From the NCBI GenBank assembly GCA_018897395.1, contig JAHIKV010000058.1, forward strand, positions 1 through 20,475: a stretch of DNA of 20,475 bases. Reading direction: 5' to 3'. The position numbers and the translations under genes were made by a program. Source of the DNA: Planctomycetota bacterium. GTDB taxonomy: Bacteria; Planctomycetota; Planctomycetia; Pirellulales; Thermoguttaceae. The first letter of the stretch is position 1. Every line of letters starts with the position of its first letter. This document shows positions 8,318-14,347 of this stretch, piece after piece. The notes beneath the pieces were generated by a model. That model was not told the origin of the DNA, searched no databases, and saw only the letters and a list, made by a program, of their open reading frames with translations.

Positions 8318-11300
8318 TGTCCCGCCCTCCTTCCCCGTCGTCCTGCTTGGGCGACTCGCCGGCGTCGGGAGCGGACGGCTCGGGCTGATACTTCGACAGA
8401 TCGACGCCGTGGTCCCGGCTGCCGACTTCCGGCTTGGAAGGCTTCCGGCAGGACCGACGCGCGACGGCGACGGCGGTCCACGTCACGGCCACCACGAAGA
8501 TCGCCGAGAGCAACACGCCGTTCAGCACCTGCATCGAAAAGATCGGCAGGAACACGCCGGCCAGCACCAAAACGATCACCGCCGCGCCGACGGCCAGCGC
8601 CCGGGCGGGAAGCCGAGCCGGCAGCAACAGCAGCCCCAGCAACACCGTGGCGATGAACACCAAGCCGCTCAGCCAGCGGCCGTCGATCGTATTGAACCGC
8701 AACGAACCTTCCGGCGGCGGGGCGGGCCGAAGCGTCGAGAACAGGTACGGCTCGCCGTCGGCGGCAAAATCCTCGGCCGGATTGCCCGGCGTCAGGCCGC
8801 CTTGCACCCAATCGACCAGCGCGGCGGGGCCGGGGACCGGCTCGGGACGCCATCGCAGCCAACCGTCGCACCGCCAGCGAAACTCCTCGGTCCACGGCCC
8901 CCAAGCGTTCAGCAGCTTTTGCGTCTCGGGCAAATACACGCACAGATATTCCTTGACCACGGCCGGTTCCTGGGGGAACACCGGCGGATCGATCCGGCTG
9001 CCGTCCCCTTTGAGCGTGTAACGCAGTTCGATTACGAACGGCTTGTCGGCGCCGACGCCGGTCAGTGGGATGTAGTATCCGTTCCCGCCCCCCTTCTCCA
9101 GAGTCGCAGGGCGACCGCCGATCCGCAACGGCTGGGCGTCGAACTCGGCGCCGGCCGGCAATTGCACGGTCAATCGCTGCCGTGCGCTGCGCATGCGGTA
9201 CAGAGATTGGACCGAGATGACGTCGGCCTGCGTGACGACCATCCGCACCAACGCCCGCTCGATGCTCGTCCGCTTTACCTCCTCCAACTCGTAGCGGGTG
9301 GCGACGATTTTCAGTTCCCAATCGTCGTGGAACTCGAACGCTCGCGCGGCCGCGGGAACCGGGTCGATCAGGTCGCGTTGCGGATCGATGGGGCGCAGCA
9401 GCTTCGGCTCGCCCGAGGGGTGGACGTCGATCGTCTCCGACTTGACCAAAGCGATCTGCCCCCAGGCGCGATCGACTTCGCGGGGGATCAGCCGGGGCAT
9501 GGTCAACTCGACGCTCTTGCCCACGTCGAGCTTTTCGATTTTCTTTTCCCAGGACAGTTTGATCTTGCCTTTGCCGAGAAACTCGGCGTCGCCGCTGAGC
9601 CGCCAGGCGACGTAGCCCTTTTCCAGATCGTCGGGCGGGGGGGCGATCGTGTTTTCGCGCACGCCGGGCGTGACCACCCGCAACGCCGCGGCCACGTCGG
9701 CCGGCACGTCGAGCCGCAGCGACTTCACGCCGCTGTAGCGGACGTCGTGGAAGAGCGTGAAGTCGAACTTGACCACGCCCTCCTCGACCCGCGCGACCAT
9801 CAGTTGCCGGACGGTTACTTGCGGCTTGCGTCGTTCGGCGGCGAAGGTCAACTCGGCCGGCCCTTGGGAATATGCGAAGGCCAGCACCGGCCGCCCCTCG
9901 GTCGGCGCGGGCGGCCGCGTCGGCCGCATGGTCTCGAACGCCTCGCGGACCGAAATGCTCCGCAGGCCGGCGGTCTTTTCCGTGTTTACCCGCAGACTCT
10001 CCGGTGCGTAGACCACCATCCGCCCGGTGGACCGCTCGGCCGCCGCCTCGGGTACGCGGGGGATCGGCAGCGTGAACCGCGCGGCTTTGCCGGTCGGCGT
10101 CAAAAGTTCCGGCCGATGGAGGTCCTTTTGCAACCGCACCCGGAGAGCGACTTTGCCGATGGCCTTGCGAGAAAGGTTCGCCGCCAAGCGGGTTTTATTA
10201 CTACCATCCTCGTTCCCACGGTCCTCCGTGGGAACGGGCTGCCCGCGACGCTCCGCGTCGTCCCCCGTCGCCGACGCGGAGCGTCGGAGCGAGTGGGTTC
10301 CCACGCGGAGCGTGGGAACCAGGTTATTATTGTCTCCCTCGATGAAATGGGAATCGACTTGCACGGCAGCCGCGCCTCCGACCGGCTCGCCGCGGACGTG
10401 GCGGACGTCGAAACCGGGCGGAATGTCCCACTCCAGCCGGAAGACGCCCGCCTTCTCGATCGTGTAGACCGCCGTCAGGTCGAGCGTCAGCCGGTCGGGT
10501 TGGAGATCGACTTCCAGCAGCGAATCGACCGTGATCCGCGGCTGCACTTTCTCGATGTCCAATGTCAAAGTGAATGGAACGGTCGCGTAGCGATAGGCGA
10601 ACTCCCACTTCGTCCGTTTCAGCGCGGGCGGCAATTCGGCGGCGTCAACCTGCAACAGGCCGCTGGTCTTGACGGCCTCGGCCCGCAGGCTTTCGGCGAC
10701 CTTGACGACCACGACCCCCTGCTGGCGGCCGGCGCCAACCGCCTTGACTACCGGCACGTCGATCGAGTTCTTCGGCCGATCGGGGAAGAATTTTTCCAGT
10801 TCAACGATCACCTGCTGTGATTCTTTTGCCGGCTCGAACAATTGGGCGGTGATTCGTTGTCGGCCCTCGACCGTTTTGACCGACCACTGGCGGATGTTTG
10901 CGTCGAACAGGTTGGCCACTTTCTGGCCGGCCGGCACGTCGATCTCGAGTTGGGCCAACTCGGCGCGGCTGATCGAGTAGGCGAGCGTCGTTCGGCAGCG
11001 AGAGACGCCCTCGTCGATCCAGACCTGCCCCTCGGCCTGAACGCTGGCCATCGCCGCCAGCCCGGTGGCCCCCTCGGCCTTGGGCGTCCAGTCGATGCGG
11101 ACCATCGGGGCCGCGCCGACGAACGCCAGGATGACCGTCTCGTCCGGTTTTTTCGCGGTCGGGTCTCCCTCGGCGGTCTTTTCGGCGGGTACTTCCGTCG
11201 CGGCGATCAGCGGATGCAGATCGACCTTGACGCCCGACTGCGGGATTACTACCCGCCAACGGCTCACCGGGGCCTGCGGCGATTGGAACGAGACGCTGTT

Positions 11301-11864
11301 CCGTCCCGGCGCGCGGGCGATGGTTTTGGCGTACTCGATGTCCAACTCCATCGTTTCCGGCTGCTTCCCCTTCTTGTCGATCAGCAATTTATAGCCCTGG
11401 CCCGGGGTGCCGATGATCCGGGCGGGCTTGCCGCCGAGCGCGGCGCGGGTGATGGCCGCGTCGCTCAGCCGCAAGGGGATCGAGTTCCACCCCTCGGCCA
11501 AGACCTCGATCTTCAGTTTGGCCTTCACGCGGACCACGTCCTTCTCGACGGTCGCCTCGTTTTCGATCTCGGTAATCAGCGCTCCGACGGGCGGCTTTTC
11601 ATCTGCTGCCCGAGGCGTTTTCTCGCGCGCTGCCCGCCATAGCTCTTGAAACTTCTCGTAGGGGAGGAAAACTCCGCGGCCGTGCTTCTCGAATACTTCC
11701 CGCAACTTTTCATAGGGGATGTAAATGTCCTGTTCGTGAATCGACCGTTCCGTCTTTGTTCCGTCGTCGGCCGGCCCTTGGGCTATTGCGACGGCGGCGG
11801 CAAAAAAAACGGCGACGCCCAACAAGGCAGTCGCCGACAGCAGCAATCGAGGCTTGGAGATCAT
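8310..11864 (-). CDS. Single-module secreted/membrane-anchored protein of unknown function, paralogue of the downstream giant (1184 aa)
   Basis: Function not recognised. The N-terminus is a classic signal peptide (residues 1-28, ending AVAIA). IYIPYEKL follows at 47-54 and VFLPYEKFQELW at 65-76, the paired motif also found twice in the downstream giant. A long beta-rich ectodomain fills about residues 90-1040 and includes ATVPFTLTLDIE and 'PPGFDV', which match ATVPFTVRL and 'PEGFNL' in giant copy B. The C-terminus has EGSLRF and three hydrophobic helices (about 1064-1084, 1087-1109, 1112-1136), then a charged tail that is probably cytoplasmic. Start: GAGGAA at 11871-11876 lies 6 bases before the ATG. 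The stop overlaps the giant gene's start, so the two form an operon. A 110-bp palindromic composite is translated in frame at about residues 516-552. No catalytic motif was seen, and a structural or adhesive envelope role is only a guess. Confidence 0.9.
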   Translation of the reverse strand: MISKPRLLLSATALLGVAVFFAAAVAIAQGPADDGTKTERSIHEQDIYIPYEKLREVFEKHGRGVFLPYEKFQELWRAAREKTPRAADEKPPVGALITEIENEATVEKDVVRVKAKLKIEVLAEGWNSIPLRLSDAAITRAALGGKPARIIGTPGQGYKLLIDKKGKQPETMELDIEYAKTIARAPGRNSVSFQSPQAPVSRWRVVIPQSGVKVDLHPLIAATEVPAEKTAEGDPTAKKPDETVILAFVGAAPMVRIDWTPKAEGATGLAAMASVQAEGQVWIDEGVSRCRTTLAYSISRAELAQLEIDVPAGQKVANLFDANIRQWSVKTVEGRQRITAQLFEPAKESQQVIVELEKFFPDRPKNSIDVPVVKAVGAGRQQGVVVVKVAESLRAEAVKTSGLLQVDAAELPPALKRTKWEFAYRYATVPFTLTLDIEKVQPRITVDSLLEVDLQPDRLTLDLTAVYTIEKAGVFRLEWDIPPGFDVRHVRGEPVGGAAAVQVDSHFIEGDNNNLVPTLRVGTHSLRRSASATGDDAERRGQPVPTEDRGNEDGSNKTRLAANLSRKAIGKVALRVRLQKDLHRPELLTPTGKAARFTLPIPRVPEAAAERSTGRMVVYAPESLRVNTEKTAGLRSISVREAFETMRPTRPPAPTEGRPVLAFAYSQGPAELTFAAERRKPQVTVRQLMVARVEEGVVKFDFTLFHDVRYSGVKSLRLDVPADVAAALRVVTPGVRENTIAPPPDDLEKGYVAWRLSGDAEFLGKGKIKLSWEKKIEKLDVGKSVELTMPRLIPREVDRAWGQIALVKSETIDVHPSGEPKLLRPIDPQRDLIDPVPAAARAFEFHDDWELKIVATRYELEEVKRTSIERALVRMVVTQADVISVQSLYRMRSARQRLTVQLPAGAEFDAQPLRIGGRPATLEKGGGNGYYIPLTGVGADKPFVIELRYTLKGDGSRIDPPVFPQEPAVVKEYLCVYLPETQKLLNAWGPWTEEFRWRCDGWLRWRPEPVPGPAALVDWVQGGLTPGNPAEDFAADGEPYLFSTLRPAPPPEGSLRFNTIDGRWLSGLVFIATVLLGLLLLPARLPARALAVGAAVIVLVLAGVFLPIFSMQVLNGVLLSAIFVVAVTWTAVAVARRSCRKPSKPEVGSRDHGVDLSKYQPEPSAPDAGESPKQDDGEGGRDNA
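10211..10320. repeat. 110-bp composite of palindromic repeats translated within the 1184-aa protein
   Basis: In order the element holds a GTTCCCACG/CGTGGGAAC hairpin (10212-10235), GACGCTCCGCGTC (10247-10259), its inverse-related GACGCGGAGCGTC (10273-10285), and a second GTTCCCACG/CGTGGGAAC palindrome (10297-10319). On the minus strand it encodes VPTLRVGTHSLRRSASATGD and continues in frame, unlike the beta-rich sequence on both sides. It uses the same core as the element at 8211-8290, inverted in the loop sequence. Confidence 0.85.
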
Positions 11865-11970
11865 TTTCTGTTCCTCGCGGAGAGTGAAATGAGATCGATC
11901 GACATCCCCCCGCTATTAGGGTGTATGTCGCTGGGAAACCACCACCGACCTCGGGCGGGGTTCCGACTAC

Positions 11971-11998
11971 ATAATATACGTTTACATTGCGGGCACAA
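11971..11998 (-). promoter_or_regulatory. Candidate sigma-70-like promoter for the giant-protein operon
   Basis: On the minus strand TTGTGC (11993-11998), a 16-base spacer and TATTAT (11971-11976) stand about 107 bases upstream of the 1184-aa gene. This is the most AT-rich spot of the 293-base divergent region 11865-12157, which must also serve etfB. The match to consensus is partial, so this is tentative. Confidence 0.35.
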
Positions 11999-12157
11999 GC
12001 CTTGGGGGGCGAAGACGTGAAAGGAGCCGGAGCTTTGACGTTTAATGGCTCAAATGCTACAACTGTTCGGCGGGGTTGACCTGCATCCGGGGGCCTGTTA
12101 CCCTTCGTGGTTTCGGATAGTCTAGTTGATCTACGATGGTTCCCGGAGCCGGCAACC

Positions 12158-13072
12158 GTGGCTTACGACAGCGTTGTATGCGTAAAGCAAGTTCCCGATA
12201 CGGCCAACGTCACCACCGAGGCCATGAGGGAGGATGGGACCGTAAATCGGGGGGCCTTGCCGACCGTCTTTAACCCGGAAGACCTCCATGCACTGGAATC
12301 CGCCCTGGCGGTCCGCGACGAATATGGGGGAACTGTCACGGTTATCAGCATGGGGCCGCCCAAGGCGGCCGACGTACTTCGCGACAGCCTCTTCCGTGGC
12401 GCCGATCGGGCGATCCTCTTGACCGACCGCCGCGCGGCCGCCAGCGACACGCTGGCCACGAGCTACATCCTCAGTCAGGCCATCAAGACGATCGACCGCT
12501 ACGATTTCGTCTTTTGCGGCCGGCAGGCGATCGACGGTGACACCGCCCAGGTCGGTCCCCAATGTGCCGAAAAGCTTGGCATTCCGCAGATTACCTATTT
12601 GCATGAGATGGTCTCCATCCGGGACCACGTTGCCCGCGTGCGTCGGAGCATCGGCCACGGCTGGGAGATCGTCGAGGCCAAGTTGCCCGTGTTGATCACC
12701 GTGCTCGAGTCGGCCAACCGGCCGCGTCCGCCGTCCGCCCGGCGGGTAATGAGAATGAAGCGGGCAAGAGTGCCCGCCGAGGTGGCAATGGAGGTGAAGG
12801 CCGAGATGCCCGATGCCGCCGATGAGCAACTTGCCGCCGAAACCGAACGCCGCGTCCAGGAGTTGCGCGAAAGCGGCCTGTTGATCGAACAATGGGACCT
12901 CGACCATATCCAAGCCGATCTTTCCCGCTGCGGGTTGGCCGGCTCGCCCACTAAGGTCCATCGCATCCAAGCGATCGTGTTGACCAAGGAGGGCTACACC
13001 GAAGTGCAGCCCTCCGAAACCGGCATCAAAGAATTGATTCACGAATTGGTAGTTGACCGAACTTGGGGATGA
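12158..13072 (+). CDS. etfB: Electron transfer flavoprotein beta subunit, FixA/bifurcating-type branch
   Basis: EtfB with EtfA forms a cytoplasmic heterodimer that carries electrons from acyl-CoA dehydrogenases to the quinone pool. Seen: VVCVKQVPDT at residues 6-15, ISMGPPKAADVL from 63, SDTLATSYILSQAI, and GRQAIDGDTAQVGP near 121-134, the nucleotide-binding signature. These motifs are typical of FixA and bifurcating EtfB proteins rather than the mitochondrial/Paracoccus type. I place the start at GTG 12158: GGAG lies 9 bases upstream, and homologues begin at this point. An ATG-like start further left (12107) would add 17 residues with no family match. The length from GTG is 304 aa. It is followed by etfA after a repeat-filled gap of 101 bases. 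Confidence 0.92.
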   Translation: MAYDSVVCVKQVPDTANVTTEAMREDGTVNRGALPTVFNPEDLHALESALAVRDEYGGTVTVISMGPPKAADVLRDSLFRGADRAILLTDRRAAASDTLATSYILSQAIKTIDRYDFVFCGRQAIDGDTAQVGPQCAEKLGIPQITYLHEMVSIRDHVARVRRSIGHGWEIVEAKLPVLITVLESANRPRPPSARRVMRMKRARVPAEVAMEVKAEMPDAADEQLAAETERRVQELRESGLLIEQWDLDHIQADLSRCGLAGSPTKVHRIQAIVLTKEGYTEVQPSETGIKELIHELVVDRTWG

Positions 13073-13079
13073 AGAAGGA

Positions 13080-13171
13080 GGGATTGGGGATTGGGGATTA
13101 GGGATTAGAAACCTAGTCTAAAATGCTCCCGGCCCCAAACTTCTAATCCCTAATCCCCAATCCCTAATCCC
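13080..13171. repeat. GGGATTR heptamer inverted repeat between etfB and etfA
   Basis: The left arm 13080-13110 is four tandem GGGATT(A/G) heptamers plus GAA. The right arm 13141-13171 is its inverse complement with one mismatch in 31, and the loop is 30 bases. The left arm starts 8 bases after the etfB stop, and the right arm ends two bases before the etfA ATG. Four G-runs of three or four separated by ATT or ATTA make each arm a candidate G-quadruplex (left arm on the plus strand, right arm on the minus strand). Confidence 0.9.
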
Positions 13172-13173
13172 CC

Positions 13174-14199
13174 ATGACAGAACCAAACCGCCAAGGTGAA
13201 GTCTGGGTATTTGCCGAACAAGAAGACGGCGCGCTGCACGACGTCGCTCTGGAACTTTGTGGCAAGGCGCGCGAACTGGCCGACCGATTGGGTGTCTCCG
13301 CCGGAGCGGTCCTGCCCGGGGCCGGCGTGGGCGAAATGGCCAAAAAGCTCTTCCTCCACGGCATCGACAACGTCTATCTGGTCGATCATCCGCGGCTGTC
13401 CCATTACCAGACGCTCCCTTACGCCCGCGTGCTCGAGACATTGATCGAAAAGCACCGGCCGCAGATCGTCGTCGTCGGCGCCACGGCCATCGGCCGCGAT
13501 CTGGCCCCGCGCGTGGCATCGACTTTGCGGGCCGGACTGACCGCCGACTGCACCGCCCTGGACATCCGCGACGTAACCGATCCGAAAACCAGCGTCGAGC
13601 ACAAGAGCCTCTTGCTGCAAATCCGTCCGGCCTTCGGCGGAAACATCATCGCCACGATCGTCAACTACGACCAGTGGCCGCAGATGGCGACCGTCCGCGA
13701 GGGCGTTATGCCCCTGAAAGCGGCCGACAACAGTCGCGCGGGTAAAGTCGTCGAGGAAAAAGTCGAAATCGACGACGACGCGATGGCTCTGAAACTGATC
13801 CAACGGCACGTCGAGCAGCGAAAGGTGAACCTCAAGGGCGCCCGGGTGATCGTCGCCGGCGGCGGAGGCATCGGCAGCAGGGACAATTTCAAGCTGATAT
13901 ACGACTTGGCCGGGGCCATCGGCGGAGCGGTCGGCGCCAGCCGAGCGGCCGTCGACGGAAGACTGATCGACAAGGAACATCAAGTGGGCCAGACCGGCAC
14001 GACCGTCCGGCCGGCCTTGTACATCGCCGTGGGCATCAGCGGCGCGGTCCAGCATCGCGCCGGAATGGAGGAGTCGGCCAAGATCATCGCGATCAACACC
14101 GACCGCGACGCGCCGATCTTCTCCGTGGCACACTACGGAATCGTCGGCGACTACAAACAGATCATCCCGATGATGATTAAGGCGATCAAGGAGAAGTAG
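13174..14199 (+). CDS. etfA: Electron transfer flavoprotein alpha subunit
   Basis: This is the FAD-binding partner of EtfB (341 aa, usual length about 310-340). The N-terminal domain begins GEVWVFAEQ near residue 8, as in other EtfA proteins. The C-terminal FAD domain has VIVAGGGGIG and then, near residues 271-300, VGQTGTTVRPALYIAVGISG followed by QHRAGM, with INTDRDAPIF and the terminal IVGD close behind. This is the classic EtfA signature. The ATG at 13174 is the only plausible start, but no Shine-Dalgarno site precedes it, because the C-rich arm of the inverted repeat runs to within two bases of the ATG. Translation may depend on coupling with etfB or on an atypical initiation mode. The stop codon is also the first TAG of the heptamer array that follows. 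Confidence 0.95.
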   Translation: MTEPNRQGEVWVFAEQEDGALHDVALELCGKARELADRLGVSAGAVLPGAGVGEMAKKLFLHGIDNVYLVDHPRLSHYQTLPYARVLETLIEKHRPQIVVVGATAIGRDLAPRVASTLRAGLTADCTALDIRDVTDPKTSVEHKSLLLQIRPAFGGNIIATIVNYDQWPQMATVREGVMPLKAADNSRAGKVVEEKVEIDDDAMALKLIQRHVEQRKVNLKGARVIVAGGGGIGSRDNFKLIYDLAGAIGGAVGASRAAVDGRLIDKEHQVGQTGTTVRPALYIAVGISGAVQHRAGMEESAKIIAINTDRDAPIFSVAHYGIVGDYKQIIPMMIKAIKEK

Positions 14200-14306
14200 T
14201 GGATAGTGGATAGTGGGTAGTGGATAGTGGGTAGTGGATAGTGGGTAGTGGGTAGTGGGTAGTGGATAGTGGATAGTGGGTAGTGGATAGTGGGTAGTGG
14301 GTAGTG
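14197..14306. repeat. TAGTGGR heptamer tandem array (15 full units) between etfA and the dehydrogenase
   Basis: Fifteen perfect units of TAGTGG(A/G) run from 14197 to 14301, followed by a partial TAGTG. The last base of successive units reads A A G A G A G G G A A G A G G. The first TAG is the etfA stop codon. Because seven is not a multiple of three, TAG recurs in all three plus-strand frames. There are no spacers, so this is not a CRISPR. Confidence 0.95.
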
Positions 14307-14309
14307 TGG

Positions 14310-14326
14310 CCGCTTGCGGTTTCGCA
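14310..14326. repeat. Single copy of the CCGCTTGCGGTTTCGCA 17-mer
   Basis: This is a third locus for the 17-mer found at 4140-4184 and 4528-4544. It lies here between the heptamer array and the Shine-Dalgarno site of the dehydrogenase gene, outside any gene. Confidence 0.75.
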
Positions 14327-14347
14327 ATCTTCCCGAGGAGTTTCTCC

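Noticed and set aside
8229..10820. An 863-residue open frame on the plus strand opposite the 1184-aa gene, and similar long plus-strand frames opposite the giant gene (for example 2399-3868 and 6698-8251)
   Set aside because: They are mirror frames of high-GC coding sequence: their composition is Arg/Gln/His/Ala-rich, with no domains, no ribosome sites and no signal peptides, whereas the minus-strand proteins have signal peptides, membrane helices and internal homology.
12107..12157. Upstream extension of EtfB to a start at 12107
   Set aside because: The added residues have no counterpart in EtfB proteins, and the GTG at 12158 has a properly spaced GGAG.
14197..14306. A possible CRISPR array
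   Set aside because: The units are seven bases long and directly contiguous, with no spacers and no cas genes nearby.
14297..14347. Upstream extension of the acyl-CoA dehydrogenase to 14297
   Set aside because: It would translate the end of the heptamer array and the 17-mer repeat. The GTG at 14348 has GAGGAG seven bases upstream.
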